This document shows, piece by piece, positions 35,981 to 46,177 of a stretch of 64,000 nucleotides of DNA. Position 1 is the first letter of the stretch; every line of letters begins with the position of its first letter. The stretch lies in NCBI RefSeq assembly GCF_040717535.1, contig NZ_JBFEFI010000005.1, positions 186,001-250,000 on the forward strand, written 5' to 3'. The stretch is from Thalassoglobus sp. JC818 (lineage in GTDB: Bacteria > Planctomycetota > Planctomycetia > Planctomycetales > Planctomycetaceae). The notes below the pieces were generated by a model that saw nothing but the letters and a program-made list of their open reading frames with translations, was not told where the DNA came from and searched no databases. The translations under genes and the position numbers were made by a program.

Positions 35981-38900
35981 ATGAAGCAGTTGATGACGTT
36001 AAGTCTGCTGGTGTGTTCGTTTGCATTCTGTTGGACGGACAGAGCAAGTAGTGCAGATGACGGTTTTCGTCCGATCTTCGATGGAAAGACGTTGGACGGT
36101 TGGAAAGGTGAGGATGGCTGGTGGAAGGTCGTCGACGGGGCCATCGTCGGCGAATCAACCTCCGATAAGCCGCTCAATCACAACACTTTTCTCGTCTGGG
36201 ATCAGGGCGAAGTTGATGACTTCGAACTTCGCTTGAAGTTTCGAATTTCCGGCACTGAAAAGGCGAACAGCGGAATTCAATTCCGAGGATCGCTTCGGGA
36301 TGACGGTCATGTCGTTGGATATCAGGCCGACATCGACCGGGCTGGTGAGTGGATCGGCTCTCTCTATGACGAAGCGACCAAACGCGGCCCCCTCGCTAAA
36401 CGGGGACACAAATCGACAATCACCGAAGAAGGGAAAGTCGTTACGGAACAAGTCGCTGACCCGGCTGAGCTTTTCGAAAAGATTGATCTCGAAGATTGGA
36501 ATGAGTACTCGATCACTGCTCAAGGAAATCGATTGATCCTCAAGATCAATGGTCATGTCACAGCTGACGTCACAGACAACGACCCCAATGGCCTCGATCG
36601 ATCCGGAGTGCTGGCTTTGCAGCTGCACAGTGGACCACCGATGAAGATTGAATTCAAAGACATCCAACTGAAGCGATTGCCGCTTCAGGTTGGGTTCAAG
36701 AAAGTTGTCTTCGTCGCTGGGACTCCGAGCCATGGTTACTTCTCGCACGAGCACAACGCTGGTTGCAAACTGCTCGCGAAGAAGCTGACCGAGTCGAATG
36801 CGAATGTTGTCTCTGCCGTCTACACGAACGGATGGCCGAAAGATCCAACTGCCTTCGACAACGCTGATACTGTTGTCTCCTATTGCGATGGCGGCGGACG
36901 TCATTACCTGAACGATCGACTCGAAGACTTCGACCGTCTCGTCCAAGAACGCGGAGTCGGTCTCGTCTGCTTGCACTACGCTGTCGAAACAGTCACAGGA
37001 GATCCGGGTGAGCACTTTCTCGACTGGATTGGTGGATACTTTGAGGTCGACTGGTCCGTCAATCCGCATTGGGACGGCAAATTCGACGAGTTCCCCGACC
37101 ATCCCATTGCCAATGGTGTTGAACCGTTCGAAATCAACGACGAGTGGTACTACCACATGCGATTTCAGCCTGACATGGCGGGCGTCACACCAATCCTTTC
37201 AGACTTGCCGCCACGTGAATCACTGAATCGACCTGACGGACATCACTCCGGCAACCCATACGTTCGTGAAGCAGTTCTGGAACGCAAAGAACCTCAACAC
37301 GTCGCATGGGCTTACGAGCGGGAAGATGGCAAGGGACGAGGCTTTGGCTTTACCGGTGGACACTTCCACAAGAACTGGCAGGATGACAATTTCCGCAAGA
37401 TTGTCTTGAACGCCATCCTTTGGACAGCCAATGCCGAGGTCCCTGCCGAAGGCATCAACTCCCCCACGCCAACCCAAGAAGAACTCGAAGCCAACCAGGA
37501 TTACCCCAAGCCTGATGACAGAAACACAAAAGCCAAGCCACGCAAGAACCGTCAACCGGTCGCTGCGAATCAAAAAGAACCTTCAGCGAAAGTTAGCGAT
37601 CAACCCGCTGCAGCTTCAAAGATCTTGACATCGCAAACTCCCGGCCATGCTGAATCTCTGGAAGCAGACATTTCTGGTGCTTCGAAACTTTTCCTCGTCG
37701 TGACTGATGGGGGGAACAATTTCTCGTGCGATTGGGCAGACTGGGCTGAGCCAAAACTCGTCGGAGATGGCACATCCAAGAAACTCACGGACATCAAATG
37801 GAAGTCTGCGACATCTGACTGGGGTCAGGTTCGCGTCGGCCAAAACGCTGGTGGCGGAGAACTGAAAATCAACGGCAAGCGAGTGACCGACGGAATTGGG
37901 ACTCACGCCAACTCGATCATCGAGTATGACCTTCCTGAAGGTCACTCGTTCAAGAAGTTCACTGTCCGGGCTGGACTCGACAACGGCGGAACCGAACAAG
38001 GGGACGGAAACGCGACCAGTGTGCAGTTCTTCGTCTTTACAGACGCTCGACCGTCGCAGGAATTTCTGGCCAAGGTGACCTCCAGTGAAGGAGCTGCTCT
38101 CACTGAGAGTCACGAATCCGATCAGGCTGTTGAACAACTAAAAGTCCATGATGACCTCGCGGCGACCCTCTTCGCCTCGGAACCGATGATGACCAATCCG
38201 GCTTCCATCGATGTCGATCACCTCGGACGTGTCTGGGTGTGCGAAGCGGTCAACTATCGTGCTTTTCGAAATGCCGATGTGATCGGAGATCGGAAACAGG
38301 GAGACCGAATCCTCGTCCTTGAAGACACTAACTCTGACGGGAAAGCGGATCAGTACAGCGTTTTCTTCGAAGGGCACGACGTTGATTCCGCTCACGGAAT
38401 CCTCATCCTCCCGACACCCGATGGTGTCGGATTGAGAGCACTCGTCTCAGCCAACGACTCCGTATTCTTCCTGATTGACGAAGACGGAGATCTCAAAGCA
38501 GATCGCAAGGAAGTTCTCTTCAGTCGGATCGGCGGGGCGCAGCACGATCACGGAATCCATGCTTTTCATTTCGGTCCTGACGGGAAGCTTTACTTCAACT
38601 TCGGAAACGAAGGCAAACAGATTCACGACAAAAACGGAGAACCGATCGTCGATCAAGCTGGCAACGTCATCAACAACTCTCGGAATCCGTATCAGGAAGG
38701 AATGGTCTTCCGCTGCAACCTTGATGGATCTGAGATGGAGACACTCGGTTGGAACTTTCGCAACAACTGGGAAGTCTGTGTCGACTCGTTCGGAACGATG
38801 TGGCAGTCGGACAACGACGATGACGGAAATCGTGGAGTGCGAATCAACTACGTGATGCCGTACGGAAACTATGGCTACAAAGATGAAATGACCGGAGCAG

Positions 38901-41119
38901 GTTGGAGGGAGTACCGAACCGGCTGGAGCGACGAAATTCCGCTACGGCACTGGCACCTCAACGACCCCGGCGTCATTCCCAACTTGCTGCAAACCGGTCA
39001 GGGTGCTCCGACCGGCATCTGCCTGTATGAGGGAGACCTGCTGCCGGAAGCGTTCCATGGTCAGCCAATCCACTGCGATGCGGGACCGAATATCTGTCGG
39101 GCATATATCGCAAAGAGATCAGGCGCCGGTTACACCGCTGAAGTCGTCGACATCCTCGACGGAACGGCCAACAAATGGTTTCGTCCGTCCGATGTCTGCG
39201 TTGCTCCGGATGGATCACTGATTGTCGCCGACTGGTACGATCCGGGCGTTGGAGGCCATCGCATGCAGGATATCGAGCGAGGCCGATTGTTTCGTGTCGT
39301 TCCGAAAGGCGAAGGACTCGAAGACAAATACACCGTCAGTTCGCTCGACGTTTCAACTCCAGCAGGAGCAGTCGCTGCCCTCAGCAGCCCGAACATGTCT
39401 CGTCGATACCTCGGCTTCACAGCATTGATGGGTATGGGAGAGGATGCACTTCCTGAGCTTCGAAAACTCTGGAACTCAGACAAGCCATACCTGCGCGCAC
39501 GAGCTTTGTGGGCGATCGGCAAATTAGAAATCCCTGCTGATCAACGGTTGGAATACGTTCTCGCTGGAATGCACAACGAAGATGTCGACCTCCAAATCAC
39601 TGCGATCCGACTCGCCCGTCAAATTCTCGACGTGATCCCGCAAGAGAAGTACGCAGGGAAGGTTTCACTCGACAACATGGACGAGGCTCTCGCTCGCGAA
39701 CTGTTGATCACGATCCGAGAAATCGACGTTCCACACGAAGTCGAGTTGTGGGGACGCCTCGCCAAACGTTACGACGGCAAAGATCGTTGGTATCTCGAAG
39801 CCCTCGGAATTGCCGCTGACGGGCAGTGGGATGAATGTCTTGACGCATTCGTCGAACAGGGAGGTGATCTCAGTTCCGCAGCCGGTCGCGAAATCATCTG
39901 GCGGTCGCGTGGAACGCATACTCCCGAACTATTGGCGAAGCTCATTCGTGATTCGGAATCTTCAACCGCCAACATCACTCGTTATTTCCGGGCGATGGAT
40001 TTTCAGGATACCGACTCCCGAAAACCTGTGCTTCTCTCACTGGCTTTCGATGAGTTGGACGGACTTGATCCATCCCAGTCTGCCTTGATTCGGGCGGAGG
40101 CACTGAACCGGATGCAAGGTTTTGATATCGGTTCAAACCCGAAATACGCCGAAGCACTTCGCCAGTCACTCGATGCCAATCACGGCACAACTCAGTTCGT
40201 GAAACTCGTCGACAAGTTCGGGGTGGAAGATCGATTCGCGGACCTGCTCATGTTGGCTCAAAACGAACCGGTGAGCCAATTGGCAGTCGAAGCGATTCAG
40301 GCACTCTACAATCACAAGCAGTTCAAACTGATTTCGCAGGCATTGACGAGTGATGACCGTGAGGTCGTTGACAAGACGCTCTCTGCTTTGGAAACAACTG
40401 CCGACGGCCGAAGCAATGGGCCGCTGCTCGCGATTCTTCGCGACGACTCAAAACCGTTGTTTGCTCGCCGTGGCGCAGTCAAAGCACTCGGTGCATCGCT
40501 TCCCGGTGCTAAGGAACTTCTCGAGATCGCGAAAAGCGGAGAGTTCTCGCCTCAGATCAAAGACGTTCTGGCAGCGACTTTGAACTCCGCACAGTGGCGA
40601 TCGATCCGCGAACCGGCAGCGGATGTGTTTCCACCTCCTCCAGGCAAAGACACAACCCCGCTGCCATCGATGAGCGAACTCGTCGAGATGAGTGGAGATC
40701 TCGCCAACGGACGTGTCGTGTTCCACACCACCGGCACTTGTAACAAGTGTCATCAAGTAAACGGCATCGGACAGGAAGTCGGCCCGGACCTCTCGGAAAT
40801 CGGCAAGAAACTCAGCCGCCCGGCGATGTTCGAGTCCATCTTGTATCCCTCAGCCGGCATCAGCCACAACTATGAGAACTGGATGGTCCTCACGCTTGAA
40901 GGCCAGGTTTATTCCGGGTTGCTGGTCAGTGAATCCGATACAGAACTGAAGTTGAAAGACGAAAAGGGAATCATTCGGTCGATCCCTGTCATCTCGATTG
41001 AAGCGAAGAAGAAGCAGGACATTTCTCTAATGCCTGGAGACCTTCAGAAGCTGATGACTGTCGAAGAACTTGTGGACCTGGTTGATTACCTGCAGACTCT
41101 CAAAGAAAAACGCAGCTAA
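35981..41119 (+). CDS. PVC-type haem-binding fusion protein (DUF1080, ThuA, NPCBM, propeller, HEAT, cytochrome c)
   Basis: A 1712-residue exported protein. The signal peptide (MKQLMTLSLLVCSFAFCW) is followed by a DUF1080/3-keto-disaccharide hydrolase domain (about 25-230, PIFDGKTLDGWKG) and a ThuA-like domain (about 235-465, VFVAGTPSHGYFSHEHNAGC). An Lys/Pro-rich linker, an NPCBM carbohydrate-binding region (about 590-690, GIGTHANSIIEYDLP) and a PVC sorbosone-dehydrogenase-like propeller (about 720-1100) follow. HEAT repeats (about 1120-1560) and a haem-binding domain with CNKCH at 1587-1591 end it. The parts match oxidation of sugars at C3 and hydrolysis, with electrons to the C-terminal haem. 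GAGG lies 6 bases before the ATG. A strong terminator follows. Confidence 0.92.
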   Translation: MKQLMTLSLLVCSFAFCWTDRASSADDGFRPIFDGKTLDGWKGEDGWWKVVDGAIVGESTSDKPLNHNTFLVWDQGEVDDFELRLKFRISGTEKANSGIQFRGSLRDDGHVVGYQADIDRAGEWIGSLYDEATKRGPLAKRGHKSTITEEGKVVTEQVADPAELFEKIDLEDWNEYSITAQGNRLILKINGHVTADVTDNDPNGLDRSGVLALQLHSGPPMKIEFKDIQLKRLPLQVGFKKVVFVAGTPSHGYFSHEHNAGCKLLAKKLTESNANVVSAVYTNGWPKDPTAFDNADTVVSYCDGGGRHYLNDRLEDFDRLVQERGVGLVCLHYAVETVTGDPGEHFLDWIGGYFEVDWSVNPHWDGKFDEFPDHPIANGVEPFEINDEWYYHMRFQPDMAGVTPILSDLPPRESLNRPDGHHSGNPYVREAVLERKEPQHVAWAYEREDGKGRGFGFTGGHFHKNWQDDNFRKIVLNAILWTANAEVPAEGINSPTPTQEELEANQDYPKPDDRNTKAKPRKNRQPVAANQKEPSAKVSDQPAAASKILTSQTPGHAESLEADISGASKLFLVVTDGGNNFSCDWADWAEPKLVGDGTSKKLTDIKWKSATSDWGQVRVGQNAGGGELKINGKRVTDGIGTHANSIIEYDLPEGHSFKKFTVRAGLDNGGTEQGDGNATSVQFFVFTDARPSQEFLAKVTSSEGAALTESHESDQAVEQLKVHDDLAATLFASEPMMTNPASIDVDHLGRVWVCEAVNYRAFRNADVIGDRKQGDRILVLEDTNSDGKADQYSVFFEGHDVDSAHGILILPTPDGVGLRALVSANDSVFFLIDEDGDLKADRKEVLFSRIGGAQHDHGIHAFHFGPDGKLYFNFGNEGKQIHDKNGEPIVDQAGNVINNSRNPYQEGMVFRCNLDGSEMETLGWNFRNNWEVCVDSFGTMWQSDNDDDGNRGVRINYVMPYGNYGYKDEMTGAGWREYRTGWSDEIPLRHWHLNDPGVIPNLLQTGQGAPTGICLYEGDLLPEAFHGQPIHCDAGPNICRAYIAKRSGAGYTAEVVDILDGTANKWFRPSDVCVAPDGSLIVADWYDPGVGGHRMQDIERGRLFRVVPKGEGLEDKYTVSSLDVSTPAGAVAALSSPNMSRRYLGFTALMGMGEDALPELRKLWNSDKPYLRARALWAIGKLEIPADQRLEYVLAGMHNEDVDLQITAIRLARQILDVIPQEKYAGKVSLDNMDEALARELLITIREIDVPHEVELWGRLAKRYDGKDRWYLEALGIAADGQWDECLDAFVEQGGDLSSAAGREIIWRSRGTHTPELLAKLIRDSESSTANITRYFRAMDFQDTDSRKPVLLSLAFDELDGLDPSQSALIRAEALNRMQGFDIGSNPKYAEALRQSLDANHGTTQFVKLVDKFGVEDRFADLLMLAQNEPVSQLAVEAIQALYNHKQFKLISQALTSDDREVVDKTLSALETTADGRSNGPLLAILRDDSKPLFARRGAVKALGASLPGAKELLEIAKSGEFSPQIKDVLAATLNSAQWRSIREPAADVFPPPPGKDTTPLPSMSELVEMSGDLANGRVVFHTTGTCNKCHQVNGIGQEVGPDLSEIGKKLSRPAMFESILYPSAGISHNYENWMVLTLEGQVYSGLLVSESDTELKLKDEKGIIRSIPVISIEAKKKQDISLMPGDLQKLMTVEELVDLVDYLQTLKEKRS

Positions 41120-41143
41120 TCATCAAAGTTCCCAATCAATGCA

Positions 41144-41176
41144 AACGCTCCCGACTGATGTCGGGAGCGTTTTTTT
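41144..41176 (+). terminator. Intrinsic terminator after the large fusion protein gene
   Basis: An 11-bp perfect stem, aacgctcccga (41144-41154) with tcgggagcgtt (41161-41171), a 6-base loop and a run of seven T (41170-41176). It lies 25 bases after the stop of the plus-strand gene and may also serve the convergent gene. Confidence 0.92.
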
Positions 41177-41273
41177 GTTCCTGCTAATTCTTCCGCTTGC
41201 TCATTCGGACATGTAGAACGTGAGAACAATCCACAGGAGTTTGACTCAGACTGCAGTGAATTGCGTCTCAGGA

Positions 41274-41768
41274 TCATTTGTTCATCGCGAGGAAATTGAT
41301 CCTTCGCTCGGCGAGCCGACTCAGAAGCTGGTCGGCATGCCCCTCTTCGTTCAAGGTCTCCTGCAACAGGTCAGCATCTTCGTGGCGGCCGAGCTTTTCT
41401 GCGTACGTGCGTGCGGTGCCGTAGCCTGCCATTTCGTAATGTTCGACCCGTTGAGCAGCAGCGATGAGGGCTGCATCAAGAACATTCGGAGAGATCTCAC
41501 TCTTCATGAGATGTTCCCCTTCGGTGATCAGGCCTTCCATCCCTGCACACTTATGTCCACCCGGTTCAAATTCGAGTTGTGCGAAGATTTTCTCTAACCG
41601 CTGAATTTGCTTTTCCGTCTCGGTGAGATGTTCCTTGAACGCTGTTTTCAGATCTTCATCATTCGCTGCCTTGACCATCTTCGGCAGAGCATCGACAAGC
41701 TGATTTTCAGCACTGAAGAGATCTTTGAGTTCATGAACATATAGCTTCATCAGGGAATCGAGTTTCAT
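41274..41768 (-). CDS. DUF892 (YciE/YciF-like) ferritin-like protein
   Basis: A 164-residue four-helix protein of the DUF892 family, close to YciE/YciF. It contains LYVHELKDLFSAENQLVDAL at the start, then ALIAAAQRVEHYEMAGYGTA with the carboxylate/histidine metal-ligand pattern, and ends in the ETLNEEGHADQLLSRLAE helix. Members bind a diiron centre and are linked to stress. GGAG sits 8 bases before the ATG at 41768. The frame is open upstream to 41915, but that extension has no family match. The strong terminator at 41144-41176 also lies just past its 3' end. Confidence 0.9.
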   Translation of the reverse strand: MKLDSLMKLYVHELKDLFSAENQLVDALPKMVKAANDEDLKTAFKEHLTETEKQIQRLEKIFAQLEFEPGGHKCAGMEGLITEGEHLMKSEISPNVLDAALIAAAQRVEHYEMAGYGTARTYAEKLGRHEDADLLQETLNEEGHADQLLSRLAERRINFLAMNK

Positions 41769-42239
41769 CTTGAATTCTCCATCGTTGCTTTCTGGTTGAA
41801 TGAATTGTTCGCTGATCGACCAACGCCAAAGCTGTGAAGCAAGTTGAACGCTGATTTCAGCGGTTTCATCGTGTAGAAGCACTTCCTGTGCCGTGAACTC
41901 AAGCAAGTCATCCAAGGCAAACTGACAGCACTGACTGTGAATTCTGAATGTTTCGCTCTTGCCGGAGTGATTCCTCGACGGGCTTTGGTAGCATATTGAT
42001 CAAGACGCTGTCCGCGAGGGACGGTGAAGTTATCCTGCATCCGAAGTTTGCACTGGAACGTTTTTAGTTTTGGTTTGCACCGACTCACAGGAGCAAATTC
42101 AGCTTTCGAATGAGTGAGAAAACGCAAGCGAGTCCACAGGAAAGAGCAATTTGCTCTCGTGGAGACAACGAAGACCATGTAAGTGAGTGACTGCGAATCG
42201 CTTGCTTGCAGAGATCAAAAGAAAAGGGATCAATTCACG
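41769..42239. other. Gene-free spacer with dispersed repeat
   Basis: 471 bases between divergent genes. The only clear content is repeat copy B at 42111-42157, about 80 bases before the start at 42240. Confidence 0.45.
42111..42157 (+). repeat. Dispersed ~47-bp repeat, copy B
   Basis: It begins tgagtgagaa, contains gcgagt and ggaaagagc, and ends with agagcaatttgctct, which forms a small hairpin. It is close to copy A at 13675-13721, with most positions identical. Confidence 0.55.
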
Positions 42240-42734
42240 ATGGCAGTACGTGATGATGTCGAGAGAGAGTTGAACAATCTTCGACAAGCTGGCGCAACCC
42301 TTCCGAAGCAGGTCCGTGCGACGGATTCCACGGGGCTCGTTCTCACCGTCGACGTTTCAGCCATCGATTCGATGAGTGTCGAATTCTCCGAGTTGACCTT
42401 GTTCGTCCCTCAACTTCAGTCGGCCGCCTTCGATGTCTTGAAGCAATGGGCCAGCGACCTCAGCAGTAGAATTACTTACCTGATGGAGAACATCGGACCG
42501 CTCGAGTTCGATCCAGCAGCGGGACAAGTCTTAATCCGATCAACTCCCCCTTCTCAACTCCCGACGGGAACCGAATTCTTCGAGATCATGTTGTCGACGG
42601 TCGGAGCGGGAACGTTCACTCTCAAGAGATTCAAATCAGTCAAAGGTCAACCGGGACGTGATCAGGTCTCTATCCAAGTCACGACGGAATTGTTGCTCCG
42701 GCTGATCGACGATCTGATCGACACCGTTCCCTAA
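42240..42734 (+). CDS. Unknown conserved-type protein
   Basis: A 164-residue acidic, probably cytoplasmic protein that I do not recognise. It starts MAVRDDVERELNNLRQAGAT, has strands (GLVLTVDVSAIDSMSVEFSE, then AAGQVLIRSTPPS) and a C-terminal helix LLLRLIDDLIDTV. The balance of residues and codons is typical of a real gene. GGGA lies 10 bases before the ATG at 42240; a GTG at 42183 would add 19 poorer residues. It stands alone between a DUF892 gene and the convergent DUF1501 gene. Confidence 0.7.
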   Translation: MAVRDDVERELNNLRQAGATLPKQVRATDSTGLVLTVDVSAIDSMSVEFSELTLFVPQLQSAAFDVLKQWASDLSSRITYLMENIGPLEFDPAAGQVLIRSTPPSQLPTGTEFFEIMLSTVGAGTFTLKRFKSVKGQPGRDQVSIQVTTELLLRLIDDLIDTVP

Positions 42735-42844
42735 GCTGAATTCTCACGAAAATTGGGCTGCACGATTTTCGGCAGCATGCTCTCTCATCGTTCGCCCGAG
42801 AAAACGGACGAGTTCGATAACAGCTCGAAACAGAGACTGAGATT

Positions 42845-44188
42845 TTAGCTGATCAACTCAGGCATCGGGCGATAGTTGTTCTGGTCGATCAGAAACCTCG
42901 GACGTCCCTGGAAGTCGTCGAGTGTCAGTTGGTCGACGTCGATTCCAAGTGATCTGTAGAGTGTCGCGAAGACTTCCTGGAAGTGGACTGGTCGTTCTGA
43001 AGGCTCTTCGCCGAGACGATTCGTTTCTCCAATCACCTGCCCATGTTTCATGCCTCCGCCGGCCAGCATTGCACAAGAGACACGCGGCCAGTGGTCGCGG
43101 CCACCCTGCGGGTTGATCTTCGGTGTTCGTCCGAATTCCCCCCAGACGACAACGGAAATGTCGTCCAGCATTCCGCGTCCGTCGAGATCTTCGATCAGAG
43201 CGCTGACCGCCTGATCAAGCATGGGCATGTCTTGTCTTGCTCGGGTGAAGTTACCGCCGTGCCAGTCCCAGCGACTGAATGACAGCGAAACACAGCGAAC
43301 TCCTGCTTCGATCAGTCGTCTGGCTTTCAAGAAGTTCGTCAGCAATCGAGTGCTTCCGTCAAACTGAAGTTTGTCTTCTCCGTATCCATAGCGCTCCCGG
43401 ACTGACTCCGGTTCTTGCTCCAGATCGAGAGCGTCTGCGAGCTTGCTTGATGTCAAGATCCCGAAAGCCTGTTGGTTGAACGCGTCGAGACCTTCCATCA
43501 TTCCGTTCTGATCAACTTGCCTTCGGAAGCGATCAAACGATTTGAGAACCTGCTGTCGACTCGCGAGGCGGTCGTTCGAGATTCCGTTCAGAACGAGGTC
43601 AGCTGCCCCATCCCCATGCGGAGAGAATGGCGCGTGCGCCACACCGAGGAATCCTGGCTGTCCGTTATCACCCCAAGGGACGTGGCCTGTTTTGGGAGAA
43701 AGTCCGACGTACGCCGGAACTGCGGGATCTTTGGGACCATAAACTTTGGACAGAACCGAGCCGAACGCTGGCCATCCACCGGGAGGCTGATTGGCATTGT
43801 GATGACCGGTCAAACACTGAAATGCGTAATGGTGCCCGGAGGCTCCCACGATGGAGCGAATGAATGTGAGCTTGTCGGCGTTGGAGGCAAGCTTCGGGAA
43901 CATTTCGCAAATGTCGACGCCGGGAACTTTTGTCTGAATCGGGACGAACTCACCTCGCACTTCTGCTGGTGCGTCCACCTTGATGTCCCACATGTCCTGA
44001 TGTGGCGGTCCTCCCGGTAGGAAGATCATGATGATCCCCTTGCTGGAAGCTGGATTGCGGCTGGCTTGTTCTGCCTGGAGAATCTGCGGAAGCGTCAGCC
44101 CGCCCAAGGCTAAACTTCCGATCCGGAGAAAAGAACGTCTCGAGAGAGCATCGCACATGGGAGTGCGGTTACCGAGGAGGGTCAGCAT
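42845..44188 (-). CDS. DUF1501 Tat-exported protein
   Basis: A 447-residue protein of the DUF1501 family, abundant in planctomycetes and often paired with DUF1549/DUF1553 cytochrome proteins. It starts with a twin-arginine signal ([20 protein letters not shown]), so it is folded before export, which fits the TatA-like genes near 62-63 kb. The core is alkaline-phosphatase/sulfatase-like, with [20 protein letters not shown], the [11 protein letters not shown] region and the late [21 protein letters not shown] block holding metal-ligand His/Asp. The usual DUF1549/1553 partner is absent here. An ATG at 44158 is an alternative start. Confidence 0.92.
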   Translation of the reverse strand: MLTLLGNRTPMCDALSRRSFLRIGSLALGGLTLPQILQAEQASRNPASSKGIIMIFLPGGPPHQDMWDIKVDAPAEVRGEFVPIQTKVPGVDICEMFPKLASNADKLTFIRSIVGASGHHYAFQCLTGHHNANQPPGGWPAFGSVLSKVYGPKDPAVPAYVGLSPKTGHVPWGDNGQPGFLGVAHAPFSPHGDGAADLVLNGISNDRLASRQQVLKSFDRFRRQVDQNGMMEGLDAFNQQAFGILTSSKLADALDLEQEPESVRERYGYGEDKLQFDGSTRLLTNFLKARRLIEAGVRCVSLSFSRWDWHGGNFTRARQDMPMLDQAVSALIEDLDGRGMLDDISVVVWGEFGRTPKINPQGGRDHWPRVSCAMLAGGGMKHGQVIGETNRLGEEPSERPVHFQEVFATLYRSLGIDVDQLTLDDFQGRPRFLIDQNNYRPMPELIS

Positions 44189-44494
44189 CGTTCTGGTTCC
44201 AGGTTGAGGTGGGAATGTTGATTGTTTCGACTTCCGGACTCTGCATAAGCGAAGCTGAAATGACGCAGAGACAGAAATCACAACGACGTAGTTCGTTGCA
44301 TAATCAGGTGGGAAGGAAAGCAGTTCCGTCGCTTCCCTCTATCGATCAGTATACCTCAATGCGAAAACAAATGTCAATTTTCCACGAAATTCCTCCGCGT
44401 GCTTGAGCTGACATTGCCGCGACGGGATGAGCGTTCGAGAGCTTGGAAGCAGAACTGCAACGTCGCGGATGACTGATGATTCAACGCAGTGAAG
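44189..44494. other. Gene-free spacer
   Basis: 306 bases upstream of the DUF1501 gene. No gene or clear motif is seen. Confidence 0.35.
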
Positions 44495-44785
44495 CTACTG
44501 CGGATCAGAAAACTTGTGCTCAGATGAAAGTTTGCGGATTTCGTACCAGGTCACAATCAGAACAATTACCAGTCCAACAGCGAGTCCGGTTCCAAGTCCT
44601 TGCAGCATGCCCAAGCCCGTACCCAACTCCTGCAACTCTTTTAATGTCGCATCATCGGGCAAGCGGAAGACTGTTCGATAATAGGCAGGCGTGAGGGAGG
44701 CAATCGACCTCCCAATTCCAGCACCTAAAGTGGCTCCCACCACTCCAGAAACCATCGTGATTGCGAATCCTCGAAGCGCTGTCAT
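44495..44785 (-). CDS. Small two-helix membrane protein
   Basis: A 96-residue protein with two membrane segments, about 5-27 (AITMVSGVVGATLGAGIGRS) and 62-84 (GLGTGLAVGLVIVLIVTWYE), joined by a polar loop with a DDATLKELQELG helix. The Gly-rich GxxxG patterns favour helix packing. GGAG sits 7 bases before the ATG at 44785. I do not recognise the family. It lies between the citrate synthase gene and the DUF1501 gene on the same strand. Confidence 0.7.
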   Translation of the reverse strand: MTALRGFAITMVSGVVGATLGAGIGRSIASLTPAYYRTVFRLPDDATLKELQELGTGLGMLQGLGTGLAVGLVIVLIVTWYEIRKLSSEHKFSDPQ

Positions 44786-44893
44786 GAGGAACTCCGGTTG
44801 CGGCCGACGCAATCACGACAATGCGAATTCTTCAAGCCCCTGCTCTGGCCGGCGGTCTTACTTGACTGCCGAGGACATGAGGCTCGTTGAATA

Positions 44894-46177
44894 CTATCGA
44901 TCCGAAATCGGCACAAAATCGAGGTTGCGTTCACCCAGATAGACTTGCCGTGGTCGCTGAATTCGCTGGTCTTTGTCGGTCATCATTTCCGCCCATTGTG
45001 CCAGCCAGCCGACAGTTCGTGGAATGGCGAACATCACAGGGAAGAGAGAGACGGGCAAACCGATCGCCTGATAGATCAGTCCGGAATAGAAATCGACGTT
45101 TGGATAAAGCTTCCGTTTGACGAAGTACTCGTCTTCCAGCGCAATCTTTTCGAGTTCCAAAGCGACATCGAGCAATGGGTTTCGACCGGTGACTTCGAAA
45201 ACGTCGTCAGCACACTTCTTGATAATTCGGGCGCGTGGGTCGTAATTCTTGTAGACGCGGTGGCCGAATCCCATCAGTCGCAATTCACCACTTTTGCAGC
45301 GACTAACGTAGTCTGGGACGTTTTTCACATGACCGATTTCGGTCAGCATGCGAAGAACAGCTTCGTTCGCTCCACCGTGCAGTGGTCCGTAGAGAGCGGC
45401 CGCAGCCCCTGCCCAGGCTGAGTATGGATCAGCAGCTGATGAACCGATCGCACGCATCACGCTTGTTGAGCAGTTCTGTTCGTGATCAGCATGCAGGATG
45501 AAGAGAATATCGAGAGCTTTGACGAGGGCCTCGTTGGGCTCGTAGTCGTTTCCGATCATCCGGAACATCATGTTGAGGAAGTTCTCGGAATAGCTCAGTT
45601 TGTTGTTTGGGTAGATGTAGGGATGGCCCTGACTGTGCCGAAAAGTGAAGGCAGCGATGGTGGGGACTTTGGCAATCAGTCGCTGGATCTGCAGCTTGCG
45701 ATTCGCTGGGTCCGTGACGTTCTTCGCTTCCGGATAGAATGTTGACAACGCAGCCACCGTGCTGATCATCATCCCCATCGGGTGAGCATCGTACCGGAAC
45801 GATTCCATCTGCCGTTTGATGTTTTCGTGAACGACCGTGTGGTGATTGATGTCGTCCTGCCACACGGAGAGTTCGTCTGCCGACGGAAGCTTGCCGTTCA
45901 ACAACAGATACGCCACTTCGGTGAACGAGCTGTTTTCAGCGAGCGTTTCAATTGGGAATCCACGGTACTCGAGGATTCCTTTGTCGCCGTCGATATACGT
46001 GATCGAACTCTTGCAAGAGGCCGTGTTGGTATATCCCGGATCGTAGGTCATCAACCCGAAATCGTCATCATTGACTTTGATCTGGCGGAGATCGAGGGCG
46101 CGAATGGTGTCATTCTCTACCGGAAGTTCGTAGGTCTTTCCGGTGCGATTGTCAGTGATTGTCAGCGATTCGGCCAT
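44894..46177 (-). CDS. gltA: Citrate synthase
   Basis: Citrate synthase condenses acetyl-CoA and oxaloacetate at the start of the TCA cycle. The 427-residue protein is the type II (GltA) form. The three catalytic residues sit where E. coli has them or within three residues: His229 in ILHADHEQN, His267 in GPLHGGANEAV and Asp362 in NVDFYSG. The N-terminal beta-strand domain typical of type II (SLTITDNRTGKTYELPV) is present. It is a single-gene unit in which the next gene upstream is nadA. Together with the malate dehydrogenase at the right end, it gives two of the oxaloacetate-handling enzymes of the cycle. Confidence 0.98.
   Translation of the reverse strand: MAESLTITDNRTGKTYELPVENDTIRALDLRQIKVNDDDFGLMTYDPGYTNTASCKSSITYIDGDKGILEYRGFPIETLAENSSFTEVAYLLLNGKLPSADELSVWQDDINHHTVVHENIKRQMESFRYDAHPMGMMISTVAALSTFYPEAKNVTDPANRKLQIQRLIAKVPTIAAFTFRHSQGHPYIYPNNKLSYSENFLNMMFRMIGNDYEPNEALVKALDILFILHADHEQNCSTSVMRAIGSSAADPYSAWAGAAAALYGPLHGGANEAVLRMLTEIGHVKNVPDYVSRCKSGELRLMGFGHRVYKNYDPRARIIKKCADDVFEVTGRNPLLDVALELEKIALEDEYFVKRKLYPNVDFYSGLIYQAIGLPVSLFPVMFAIPRTVGWLAQWAEMMTDKDQRIQRPRQVYLGERNLDFVPISDR

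Noticed and set aside
36155-37156. 333-codon open frame antisense to the large fusion gene
   Set aside because: It lies wholly opposite a clear multi-domain gene, has no family resemblance and arises from codon bias on the other strand.
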